Position numbers and translations under genes: made by a program. The notes beneath the pieces were generated by a model. It saw nothing but the letters and a program-made list of their open reading frames with translations. It was not told where the DNA came from and did no database searches. A stretch of DNA of 35,751 nt from Bacillota bacterium (GTDB lineage Bacteria; Bacillota; Clostridia; Saccharofermentanales; UBA5734), in the NCBI GenBank assembly GCA_029548445.1, contig JAKPNJ010000206.1, forward strand, positions 1 through 35,751. Direction: 5' to 3'. Below, piece by piece: positions 16,931 to 23,878 of this stretch (its first letter is position 1; every line of letters begins with the position of its first letter).

Positions 16931-18115
16931 TTACTTGTCCTTCCGAATGGAGGCCATTCGGCGGACGGCTTCGGTCCGGGCCCACCGGTCGGTCTCCAGG
17001 ACCGCCCCGATCTCCGGACAGGGCAGGTAGCGGCCGCCCGACAGATGGGCGTTCATGGTCGACTCGACGATCCGGGCGATGTCGGGAAAGCCCAACCTTC
17101 CTTCGAGGAACCCCTGGACCGCCGCCTCGTTGGCGGCATTCAGCACGGTCGTCAGGGTTCCCTTCCGCCTGGCCGCCTCGTAGGCCAGGGGCAGGCAGGC
17201 GAAGGCGTCCGGATTCGGGGCCTCGAATGTCAGGGGTCCCGACAGGATCGGGTCATAGGGCGGCACGACCGCATTGGGAACCCGTTCCGGATGCCAGAGG
17301 GCCACATGAATGGGCAGTTTCATGTCCGGACGTCCCATTTGGGCGAGGACGGAGCCATCCACCAATTCGATCATGGAGTGGATGATGCTCTGGGGATGGA
17401 TCACGACATCGATCCGCTCGGGTTCCACGTCGAACAGCCAGCAGGCTTCGATGACTTCGAGCCCCTTGTTCATGAGGGTCGCCGAGTCGATGGTAATCTT
17501 GCCTCCCATGGACCAGGTCGGATGGCGCAGGGCATCCCCTGCGCGGACATGCTCCAGCTGCGCCCCCGTCATGCCTCGGAACGGCCCTCCCGAGGCGGTC
17601 AGGAGAATGCGGCGCAGGGAACTCCTGGCTTCGCCCCGAAGGCACTGCCAGATGGCTGAATGCTCGCTGTCGACCGGCAGGATGTCGACGCCCCGCGACC
17701 GGGCCAGGGGCATGACCAGGTGGCCGGCTGCGACCAGGGTCTCCTTGTTGGCCAGGGCCAGCCGCTTGCCTGCCGCAAGGGCGTCCAGGACCGGAACGAG
17801 TCCTGCGGCGCCCACCATGGCGGCCAGGACCGTGTCGGCACCGGGATGGGTGGCGACGGCCCGCAAGCCCGCCTCCCCGGCCATCACGTCGGGAGGGCGT
17901 TCCATGTCGGCCAACCGCTCCGAAAGGATCCGTGCGTCATCCGCCTGCCGGACGGAGACGACATCCGGCAGATGGAGGCGAACCTGCCTCTCCAGGAGGT
18001 CCAGGTTCTGTCCGGCCGCCAGGGCCACGATGGGAATGCCGCCGTCGGCCGCGACCTGCAGCGCCTGGGTCCCGATGGAGCCGGTGGAGCCGAGAATGGC
18101 GAGGGAATGGGGCAT
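16931..18115 (-). CDS. dxr: 1-deoxy-D-xylulose 5-phosphate reductoisomerase
   Basis: NADPH-dependent conversion of DXP to 2-C-methyl-D-erythritol 4-phosphate, the committed MEP-pathway step. It has 394 residues. The nucleotide-binding motif GSTGSIG is at 9-15. Metal ligands are D149 and E151 (in VDSEHS) and E220 (in NKGLEVIEA). LANKET (121-126) and the flexible substrate loop near ASGGPFR (174-180) are also intact. ATG at 18115 has AAAGGAG seven bases upstream and sits 12 bases after cdsA. With ispG it shows the cell makes isoprenoids by the MEP route. Confidence 0.97.
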   Translation of the reverse strand: MPHSLAILGSTGSIGTQALQVAADGGIPIVALAAGQNLDLLERQVRLHLPDVVSVRQADDARILSERLADMERPPDVMAGEAGLRAVATHPGADTVLAAMVGAAGLVPVLDALAAGKRLALANKETLVAAGHLVMPLARSRGVDILPVDSEHSAIWQCLRGEARSSLRRILLTASGGPFRGMTGAQLEHVRAGDALRHPTWSMGGKITIDSATLMNKGLEVIEACWLFDVEPERIDVVIHPQSIIHSMIELVDGSVLAQMGRPDMKLPIHVALWHPERVPNAVVPPYDPILSGPLTFEAPNPDAFACLPLAYEAARRKGTLTTVLNAANEAAVQGFLEGRLGFPDIARIVESTMNAHLSGGRYLPCPEIGAVLETDRWARTEAVRRMASIRKDK

Positions 18116-18127
18116 GGCCGTCTCCTT

Positions 18128-19075
18128 TCAGCGAACGATATAGAAAACCAGGGCGCACAGCAGCAGGGTCGGGGCGGAGAACAGGACGCTGTCGAAGCGG
18201 TCCAGCACCCCGCCGTGGCCGGGCAGCACCGTGCCGAAATCCTTGACGCCGCAAAACCGCTTGACCGCCGAGGCGAACCAGTCCCCCAGCTGTGCGGAAG
18301 CGCTGCACAGGAAGCCCGTGACCGCGCCGGCCGCAAGGAGGAACACCGTGGATGGCGCCTCGTCCGGAAAGGGAGACCGCATGAACAGGAGAAACCACGC
18401 GGTCATGACCAGCATGCCGCCGATGGCCCCGCCGATGCCGCCTTCCCAGGTCTTTTTCGGGCTGATGGCAGGCACGATCTTGTGACGGCCGAAGAAGGAC
18501 CCGGCAAAAAAGGCGGTGACGTCCGTTACCCAGGAGACCGCCATGGCGGCCAGCATCCAGAGATAGCCGTCCGGCAGCGCCACCAGCATCAGGACGAGGC
18601 AGGACAGCGGAAAGGCGATGTACATGATCATGGCGGAGGTCGCCACGGCATCCAGGAGCACCTTGGGGCCTTCCTTCAGGATGACGCCCATGATCGACGC
18701 CATGACCAGCATCAGCATGATGCCCGACGCGGCGGCGTATCCCGTGGCCAGGAGGGAGATGACAAGGGAGCGGACTCCCCCCGCGGCCTCCAGGAAGGCG
18801 GCATCCGGTGCGGAGCGGGCCAGCAGGCGCCACCCGGGATCGCCATGGACCAGGGGGGCCAGCAGCGGGGCGGCCACACAGGCGGCACCGGCCAGGGACA
18901 TGAACCGAAGGGGCTTCAGGCCGTAGACCGACAGGGCGTCCGCGAGTTCACGCATGCAGATTACGGCCACGGCGGCGATCATCAGGATGGGCAAGGCCGG
19001 CAGGACAAAACCGGGCAACGATAGGGCCGCGATGGCCAGGGCGAAGAGGAAGCCGGTCAGGATGCGCTCCATCAT
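18128..19075 (-). CDS. cdsA: Phosphatidate cytidylyltransferase (CDP-diacylglycerol synthase)
   Basis: Integral membrane enzyme converting phosphatidic acid and CTP to CDP-diacylglycerol for phospholipid synthesis. It has 315 residues with about eight hydrophobic segments. The CDP-DAG synthase signature is intact at 258-294 (SASAQLGDW...KRFCGVKDFG...PGHGGVLDR). ATG at 19075 overlaps the uppS stop by four bases (ATGA). A longer upstream open frame exists but lies within uppS and has no family similarity. A loop of about 25 residues (75-100) between early helices is somewhat long. Confidence 0.95.
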   Translation of the reverse strand: MMERILTGFLFALAIAALSLPGFVLPALPILMIAAVAVICMRELADALSVYGLKPLRFMSLAGAACVAAPLLAPLVHGDPGWRLLARSAPDAAFLEAAGGVRSLVISLLATGYAAASGIMLMLVMASIMGVILKEGPKVLLDAVATSAMIMYIAFPLSCLVLMLVALPDGYLWMLAAMAVSWVTDVTAFFAGSFFGRHKIVPAISPKKTWEGGIGGAIGGMLVMTAWFLLFMRSPFPDEAPSTVFLLAAGAVTGFLCSASAQLGDWFASAVKRFCGVKDFGTVLPGHGGVLDRFDSVLFSAPTLLLCALVFYIVR

Positions 19076-19848
19076 GATTCCGCACCCCCGAACCGACGGT
19101 TCCGCTTCGAATAGGATGCAAAGGCCTCCTGCAGGTCCCGTTCGCTGAAATCCGGCCACAGGACGTCCGAGAACCAAAGCTCCGAATACGCTGCCTGCCA
19201 GAGAAGGAAATTCGACAGCCGGTATTCCCCGCTGGGCCGGATGAGCAGGTCAGGGTCCGGGACGTCCGGCAGGTAGAGATGGCCGGAGAGGGTCCCCTCG
19301 TCCACTTCGTCGGGGCGTAGCCGACCTTCCGCCACGTCCCGGGCGATTTCCCGGGCCGCATGGGCGAGCTCGCGCCGGCTGCCGTAGTTGAACGCCACGA
19401 CGAGCTGCATGCCGTTTCGGCCACGGGATGTGCGCTCGGATGTCCGGATGACCTCCAGGATTCGTTGGGGCAGCGCGTCCAGGTCGCCGCAGAACCGGAC
19501 CCGGACACCGGCATCCGCCAGTTCAGGATCGAAGCGCTCGAAAAATTCGACGAACAGGTCCATCAGGGAAGCCACCTCGTCCGCGGATCGGTTCCAGTTC
19601 TCCGTGGAAAAGGCAAAAACCGTCAGGTAGCGCACCCCGGCCCGGGCGCACGCATCCACCAACCGGCGGAGGTTCTCGGCGCCAGCCCTGTGACCGGCCT
19701 TCCGAGGCAGGGATCGTTGTTTGGCCCATCGACCGTTCCCGTCCATGATGACGGCCAGGTGGACCGGAATCCGGGTGACGGCATCGCGGGAAGGATCCGG
19801 GTCCTTTCTGCGGAGCAGCGATCGGAGTCCTGACCGGATACGGCCCAT
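19072..19848 (-). CDS. uppS: Undecaprenyl (polyprenyl) diphosphate synthase, cis-type
   Basis: Elongates farnesyl diphosphate with isopentenyl units to make the lipid carrier for cell-wall synthesis. It has 258 residues. Motifs include MDGNGRWA with catalytic D36 (35-42), GHRAG (52-56), FAFSTENW (78-85), NYGSRRE and the C-terminal RPSGEYRLSNF segment. The first 25 or so residues, basic and rich in Arg, extend beyond the conserved core. ATG at 19848 has GGGAGG about 11 bases upstream. It follows frr after 95 bp that contain a GC hairpin. Confidence 0.96.
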   Translation of the reverse strand: MGRIRSGLRSLLRRKDPDPSRDAVTRIPVHLAVIMDGNGRWAKQRSLPRKAGHRAGAENLRRLVDACARAGVRYLTVFAFSTENWNRSADEVASLMDLFVEFFERFDPELADAGVRVRFCGDLDALPQRILEVIRTSERTSRGRNGMQLVVAFNYGSRRELAHAAREIARDVAEGRLRPDEVDEGTLSGHLYLPDVPDPDLLIRPSGEYRLSNFLLWQAAYSELWFSDVLWPDFSERDLQEAFASYSKRNRRFGGAES

Positions 19849-19881
19849 ACGGAACGCTGCCTCCCTTCTTTCGGATAGGAA

Positions 19882-19905
19882 CGCCGGGCCGCGAAGGGCC
19901 CGGCG
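19882..19905 (-). other. Nine-bp GC stem-loop between frr and uppS
   Basis: Perfect inverted repeat with a core of GCCGGGCC and GGCCCGGC, extended by one C:G pair, around a six-base loop. There is no T-run on either side, so it is not a standard intrinsic terminator. It may slow polymerase, protect an mRNA end, or separate translation of frr and uppS. The structure is seen; the role is inference. Confidence 0.45.
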
Positions 19906-19943
19906 CTGCGCTGCAAATGCGGGCTTTCCTGTGTGTTGCGGAA

Positions 19944-20510
19944 TCAGACCTCCATCAGGTCCTTTTCCTTCTCCACGATGGCCTTGTCGATTTCCGCGAT
20001 GAACCGGTCCGTAATCTTCTGGATATGGACCTCGGCGTCGGCCAGCATGTCTGTCGTCATCTCCTTCTTCTTCTGGCTGTCCTTGTACTTGTCAATCACG
20101 TCGCGCCGGATGTTGCGGATGGCCACCTTGGCCTCCTCCCCCAGGCGGGATACCTGGCGAACCAGGTCGCGCCGTCGTTCCTCGGTCAGGGAGGGAAAGA
20201 CCAGGCGGATGGTTTTGCCGTCATTGTTGGGATGGATGCCCAGGTCGGACGTCTGGATGGCTTTCTCGATTTCGCGCAGGGTGCTGGGATCCCAGGGAGT
20301 TATGGTAATGAGGCGGGCCTCGGGGACCTGGATGTTGGCCACCTGGTGGATCGGGGTCCGGGTTCCGTAATAATCGATGGCGATCCGGTCCAGGACATGG
20401 GGATTGGCCCTGCCGGCGCGGATCGCGTGGAACTCCTCGTGGAGCACCTGGATGGTTTTCGCCATCCGCTCTTCCACTGGCTTGTAGGATTCCTTCGTGA
20501 GTTCGATCAT
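19944..20510 (-). CDS. frr: Ribosome recycling factor
   Basis: With EF-G it splits post-termination ribosomes. The protein has 188 residues, close to the standard 185, with the full three-helix bundle and the family stretch IRAGRANPHVLDRI (about 30-43) and the C-terminal helix rich in Lys and Glu. ATG at 20510 follows CAGGGAGGG. A near-consensus promoter precedes it within the 87-bp gap after pyrH, so frr and the genes that follow can be transcribed independently of rpsB-tsf-pyrH. Confidence 0.97.
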   Translation of the reverse strand: MIELTKESYKPVEERMAKTIQVLHEEFHAIRAGRANPHVLDRIAIDYYGTRTPIHQVANIQVPEARLITITPWDPSTLREIEKAIQTSDLGIHPNNDGKTIRLVFPSLTEERRRDLVRQVSRLGEEAKVAIRNIRRDVIDKYKDSQKKKEMTTDMLADAEVHIQKITDRFIAEIDKAIVEKEKDLMEV

Positions 20511-20539
20511 CGGACATGCCCTCCCTGAAATCTATCCCG

Positions 20540-20568
20540 ATTATAATCGAAGACCCCGGGCAGTTCAA
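20540..20568 (-). promoter_or_regulatory. Sigma-A type promoter upstream of frr
   Basis: On the minus strand TTGAAC (20563-20568) and a perfect TATAAT (20540-20545) are separated by exactly 17 bp. Transcription would begin near 20533, giving a leader of about 22 bases with the frr ribosome binding site. The -10 lies within a 12-bp perfect palindrome, CGATTATAATCG (20538-20549). Confidence 0.75.
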
Positions 20569-20597
20569 CGAACGCTGGGACACGACCGGAGGAAGGA

Positions 20598-21311
20598 TCA
20601 GGAAACGATGGTGCCGATGGGATCCCCGCACACCATCCGGACGATGTTTTCCGGGTCCCCGAGGTTAAAGACCCCGATGGGCAGCCGGTTGTCCCGGCAA
20701 AGGGCCGCCGCGGTGGCATCCATCACGTTGAGCCCCCGGGTCAGCACCTCGTCATGGGAAACATGGTCATACTTGACCGCATCGCCGTGGAGATGGGGGT
20801 CCTTGTCATACACGCCGTCCACCAACGTCGCTTTCAGGAAGATCTCGGCCTCGATCTCCGCTGCCCGGAGGGCGGATGCGGTATCGGTCGAGAAAAACGG
20901 ATTGCCTGTGCCGCAGGCGAAAATCACCACGCGTCCCTTTTCCAAGTGCCGGACGGCCCGTTTCCGGATATAGGGTTCGCAGAACTGGCGCATTTCGATG
21001 GCGCTCAGCACCCTCGTCACGGCACCGGCCTGTTCCAATGCGTCCGACAGGGCCAGGGCATTCATGGCGGTCGCCAGCATGCCCATATGGTCCGCCGTGA
21101 CGCGGTCCATGCCCTCGCTGGTCCGGCCCCGCCAGAAATTCCCGCCCCCCACGACCACGCCGACCTCGACGCCCAGTCCCTGGACCTGCCGGATCTGGGC
21201 AGCCAGATTGCCGAGGACCTCATTGTCGATGCCAAGCGACCTGTGGCCGGCCAAGGCCTCTCCACTGATTTTCAGCAGGATCCGCCGGTACTTCGGTGTG
21301 CGCTCTTCCAT
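20598..21311 (-). CDS. pyrH: UMP kinase
   Basis: Amino-acid-kinase-fold enzyme that phosphorylates UMP to UDP; normally hexameric and allosterically regulated by GTP and UTP. It has 237 residues, the usual length. Visible motifs are KISGEAL (about 12-18), [10 protein letters not shown] near residues 53-62, the [16 protein letters not shown] helix, and [12 protein letters not shown]. The start at 21311 ([10 protein letters not shown]) was chosen because a purine-rich GGAAAGGAAGG precedes it; a longer frame upstream runs through the terminator region. It follows an intrinsic terminator after tsf with no obvious promoter of its own. Confidence 0.95.
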   Translation of the reverse strand: MEERTPKYRRILLKISGEALAGHRSLGIDNEVLGNLAAQIRQVQGLGVEVGVVVGGGNFWRGRTSEGMDRVTADHMGMLATAMNALALSDALEQAGAVTRVLSAIEMRQFCEPYIRKRAVRHLEKGRVVIFACGTGNPFFSTDTASALRAAEIEAEIFLKATLVDGVYDKDPHLHGDAVKYDHVSHDEVLTRGLNVMDATAAALCRDNRLPIGVFNLGDPENIVRMVCGDPIGTIVS

Positions 21312-21360
21312 GGCCTTCCTTTCCCGCTGTCGCGCCCGGGCCGGTTCCCCCGGCCAAGTC

Positions 21361-21391
21361 AAGAAAAAGGGGACAGCGTTTGCGTGTCCCC
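21361..21391 (-). terminator. Intrinsic terminator between tsf and pyrH
   Basis: On the minus strand a 7-bp stem GGGGACA/TGTCCCC with a nine-base loop is followed at once by TTTTTCTT, a textbook Rho-independent terminator. It lies 9 bases after the tsf stop. Because pyrH and the genes beyond it have no visible promoter before frr, the terminator is probably partial and sets the ratio of rpsB-tsf to pyrH expression. Confidence 0.85.
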
Positions 21392-21399
21392 CTGGCGGC

Positions 21400-22050
21400 T
21401 CAGGTCCCGACCTGCTTCATGACCTCGTCGGCGAAATTCTCTTCCCTTTTCTGGATCCCCTCGCCCATCTCATACCGGGCAAAGCGGCGAACGCTGATGT
21501 TTTCGCCGATGACCGCGATCTTCTCTTTCAGGAGGGACCCGATGGTTTTCGCGTCATCCCGGATGAAAACCTGCTCGAGCAGGCAATGGTCCGTATAGAA
21601 CTTCGCAATGCGTCCTTCCACGATCCGGTCCACGACCTTCTCCGGCTTGCCCTCATTCAGGGCCTGGGACCGGATCACGGCTTTTTCGGCTTCCAGGATC
21701 TCCGCCGGCACTTCCTCCTTGGAGATCCATTTCGGGTTCATGGCCGCGACCTGCATGGCCACATCCCGCACGAAAGTCCGGAAATCCTCGTTCCGGGCGG
21801 CGAAATCGGTCTCGATGTTGACCTCGACCAGCACCCCGATGCGTCCGCCGGCATGGATATAGGCGTCGACGATGCCCTCCGCGGCGATCCTGCCGGATTT
21901 CTTGGCAGCCGAGGCGATGCCTTTTTCACGCAGCCAATTCATGGCCTTGTCCAGGTCCCCGCCGTTCTCCGCCAGGGCCTTCTTGCAGTCCATCATGCCC
22001 GCACCGCTTTTCTCGCGGAGGGCCTTGATCATGTCAGTGGTAATGGTCAT
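21400..22050 (-). CDS. tsf: Elongation factor Ts
   Basis: Guanine nucleotide exchange factor for EF-Tu. At 216 residues it is the short form found in many Clostridia (about 215) rather than the 280-290-residue form. The N-terminal UBA-like domain has the signature [16 protein letters not shown] (about 11-26), followed by [13 protein letters not shown], which contacts EF-Tu. ATG at 22050 follows GGAGGAGAG. It is 19 bp downstream of rpsB and ends in an intrinsic terminator, so the rpsB-tsf pair can form a discrete transcript. Confidence 0.97.
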   Translation of the reverse strand: MTITTDMIKALREKSGAGMMDCKKALAENGGDLDKAMNWLREKGIASAAKKSGRIAAEGIVDAYIHAGGRIGVLVEVNIETDFAARNEDFRTFVRDVAMQVAAMNPKWISKEEVPAEILEAEKAVIRSQALNEGKPEKVVDRIVEGRIAKFYTDHCLLEQVFIRDDAKTIGSLLKEKIAVIGENISVRRFARYEMGEGIQKREENFADEVMKQVGT

Positions 22051-22069
22051 CCTGTCTCTCCTCCGTTCC

Positions 22070-22840
22070 TTATTGAATCTCGATCGTGTCCTCGATCTTG
22101 GCCAATTCGTCCGATGTCATCTGGACAGCCTGGCGTCCGGATGGCATGGCCAATTGCTCGCCCTGCCGCCCCTCGATGATGGCATCGGCCATCTTGCCGG
22201 CGATCAGCTTGACGGCCCGGATGGCATCGTCGTTGCCGGGAATGACATAGTCGACTTCATCCGGATCACAGTTCGTATCGACGATGCCCACGATCGGAAT
22301 GCGCAGGCGGCGCGCTTCGAGAACCGCGATGTGTTCCTTCCTGGGATCCACGACGAACAGGCAGGAAGGCAGGCCCGGCATGTTCCGGATCCCGCCGAGG
22401 TTCTTCTCGAGCTTCTCCATTTCCAGGCGAAGCTTGACGACTTCCTTCTTGGGCAGCATGTCGAAGGTGCCGTCCTTTTCCATCCGGTTCAGTTCCTCGA
22501 GCCGGTCGATGCGGCGGCGGATGGTCCGGTAATTGGTCAGGGTCCCGCCCAGCCAACGATTGTTGACATAGTACATGCCGCAGCGCTCGGCTTCTTCCCG
22601 GATCGAGTCCTGGGCCTGCTTCTTCGTTCCGACGAAGAGGAATGTGCCGGCATTCTGGGAAATGCCGCGCACGAACAGATAGGCCTCCTCGATTTTCTTG
22701 ACGGTTTTCTGGAGGTCGACGATGTAAATGCCGTTGCGTTCGGTGTAAATGTACTCCGCCATCTTGGGGTTCCAGCGGCGGGTCTGGTGGCCGAAATGGA
22801 CACCGGCTTCCAGAAGCTGTTTCATCGAAATGACTGCCAT
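22070..22840 (-). CDS. rpsB: 30S ribosomal protein S2
   Basis: Small-subunit protein at the back of the head-body junction, near the mRNA exit channel. It has 256 residues with canonical stretches: [19 protein letters not shown] near the N terminus, [11 protein letters not shown] in the middle and [11 protein letters not shown] near the C terminus. ATG at 22840 is preceded by AGGAGG. It leads the long minus-strand block and is driven by a strong promoter about 80 bases upstream. Confidence 0.98.
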   Translation of the reverse strand: MAVISMKQLLEAGVHFGHQTRRWNPKMAEYIYTERNGIYIVDLQKTVKKIEEAYLFVRGISQNAGTFLFVGTKKQAQDSIREEAERCGMYYVNNRWLGGTLTNYRTIRRRIDRLEELNRMEKDGTFDMLPKKEVVKLRLEMEKLEKNLGGIRNMPGLPSCLFVVDPRKEHIAVLEARRLRIPIVGIVDTNCDPDEVDYVIPGNDDAIRAVKLIAGKMADAIIEGRQGEQLAMPSGRQAVQMTSDELAKIEDTIEIQ

Positions 22841-22865
22841 ATAAAAAATCCTCCTGTTTTTCCTC

Positions 22866-22906
22866 CACGGGACCACGGCGCCGAAGCGACAGGTTGGGTT
22901 CCCGTG
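22866..22906 (-). promoter_or_regulatory. Structured 5' leader of rpsB (possible autoregulatory element)
   Basis: The leader of about 80 bases between the predicted start of transcription (near 22920) and the rpsB ATG holds a perfect 7-bp stem (CACGGGA at minus 22906-22900 with TCCCGTG at 22872-22866). It encloses a short CGC-UUCG-GCG hairpin. The outer stem ends just before the ribosome binding site. S2 autoregulates through leader RNA in several bacteria, but I do not recognise a named motif here, so function is inference. Confidence 0.35.
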
Positions 22907-22926
22907 TGCGTAGTGAGACCGTCAGC

Positions 22927-22955
22927 ATTATACCCGAGGCGCCCGGACTTGACAA
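22927..22955 (-). promoter_or_regulatory. Sigma-A type promoter for rpsB
   Basis: On the minus strand TTGTCA (22950-22955), a 17-bp spacer and a perfect TATAAT (22927-22932) form the best promoter match in the window. The -35 box begins only three bases past the stop of the upstream acetyltransferase gene. It would start the rpsB-tsf transcript and, with readthrough, much of the block. Confidence 0.85.
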
Positions 22956-22957
22956 TC

Positions 22958-23797
22958 CTATCTTTCGGACGCGGGTCCCCCGCATGGCCCGCCGGATGGC
23001 TGGCCGAGCAGATACCAGGCTACCCGGCAATCCTCCCGCATGCCGATTCTCCGGCACAGGCCCAGGGATGCCGGGTTGTCCCTTCCGACATGGGCCACGG
23101 GCATCCCTCCGTCCTGCCGGATCCGCCGGCACATGGCCTGCAGCAGCGCCTGGCCGATGCCCCTTCTCCGATTGGATGGAAGGACTTCCAGGACCCCCAT
23201 GGTGCCTTCCTCGTGGGTCAGGATCCAGCCGACCGGCAGGCCGTCCTCCATCCAGGCCAGGGCGGGGCCGGACCGGATCCGCCGGGCGAGATGGTCCGTG
23301 TCCAACAGGTCACCCCTTGTGTAATGGGCATGGACATGGCCGGCCCACCGTGGATCCAGCGGACGGATGGGGCCCGGTGGTTCAGGAAGGGGGACGGAAT
23401 CAGGCAGGTGCAGCTGGACACAATCCAGGAAATCCCGGACAGGCCGGCCGGCTGCCAGGGTCCGGAGGAAAGCGCCATCCCCCATTGCGGGTCCGCCTGG
23501 CGGGTCCCCGGTCGCCGGGTCTGCAACCGAAAGGCCTTCCCCTGCCGGAAAAACGAGATATCCTTCCGGCGCGGCGAGCGGGACAGGAAATGACAGCAGC
23601 CCCGGCGCGTCCTCCCCGGCTTCAATTACCAGTACGCTGAATGGGGTCTCTCCAGCCCCGGCAAGATCGAAGCGGAAGGAACGGCCCGACCGGCAGGCTG
23701 TTACGATGCCGCCTCCGGCCAGGGCCAGGCCCAGGAGGTTCCGCACCGGCAGCCGGCGCGGATCGGAGGCTTTCCCGTCCGGGTCGGATCGTCGCAC
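22958..23797 (-). CDS. GNAT-family N-acetyltransferase with uncharacterised N-terminal half
   Basis: Probable acetyl-CoA-dependent acetyltransferase of unknown substrate. It has 279 residues with the chosen start. The C-terminal half (about 130-265) carries the GNAT core: a beta-strand with MGVLEVLPSNRRRGIGQALL, where RRRGIG is the acetyl-CoA pyrophosphate loop, then HVGRDNPASLGLCRRIGM. The first 120 residues match nothing I recognise and are rich in Gly, Ala and Pro. I place the start at GTG 23797 because GGAGGAGGG lies directly upstream; an ATG ten codons earlier (23827) has no ribosome binding site. The gene is divergent from the dipeptidase and reads toward rpsB. Confidence 0.8.
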   Translation of the reverse strand: MRRSDPDGKASDPRRLPVRNLLGLALAGGGIVTACRSGRSFRFDLAGAGETPFSVLVIEAGEDAPGLLSFPVPLAAPEGYLVFPAGEGLSVADPATGDPPGGPAMGDGAFLRTLAAGRPVRDFLDCVQLHLPDSVPLPEPPGPIRPLDPRWAGHVHAHYTRGDLLDTDHLARRIRSGPALAWMEDGLPVGWILTHEEGTMGVLEVLPSNRRRGIGQALLQAMCRRIRQDGGMPVAHVGRDNPASLGLCRRIGMREDCRVAWYLLGQPSGGPCGGPASER

Positions 23798-23826
23798 CCT
23801 CTTCCCTCCTCCACCGTTTGGCGTCA

Positions 23827-23835
23827 TGATATAGT
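23827..23835 (+). promoter_or_regulatory. Possible extended -10 promoter for the M20 dipeptidase
   Basis: TGATATAGT in the short divergent gap is a TGn-extended -10 with five of six hexamer matches. There is no good -35. Transcription would start near 23842, with a leader of about 37 bases. Two near-identical 11-bp direct repeats lie between this site and the start codon. Confidence 0.35.
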
Positions 23836-23839
23836 CAAT

Positions 23840-23867
23840 GGTACCATACGCTTCCAGGTATCATACG
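23840..23867. repeat. Pair of 11-bp direct repeats upstream of the dipeptidase
   Basis: GGTACCATACG (23840-23850) and GGTATCATACG (23857-23867) differ at one base and start 17 bp apart. They lie between divergent genes, overlapping the expected 5' leader and reaching the ribosome binding site of the plus-strand gene. They could be an operator, but the spacing is not an integral number of helical turns, and chance is not excluded. Confidence 0.4.
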
Positions 23868-23878
23868 GAGGTAGATCC

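Noticed and set aside
19076-19177. Longer start for cdsA upstream of 19075
   Set aside because: It would overlap uppS by over 100 bases and adds a segment without membrane or family character, while the ATG at 19075 gives the usual ATGA overlap.
19882-19905. Intrinsic terminator after frr
   Set aside because: The stem is strong but there is no T-run on the minus strand after it, so it was kept only as a stem-loop of unknown role.
21320-21365. Promoter for pyrH based on TTGACT downstream of the tsf terminator
   Set aside because: At 16-18 bp spacing only GC-rich sequence is found; no -10 or extended -10 is visible.
22841-22920. Known metabolite riboswitch upstream of rpsB
   Set aside because: The leader is short, lacks any conserved riboswitch core I recognise, and precedes a ribosomal protein gene.
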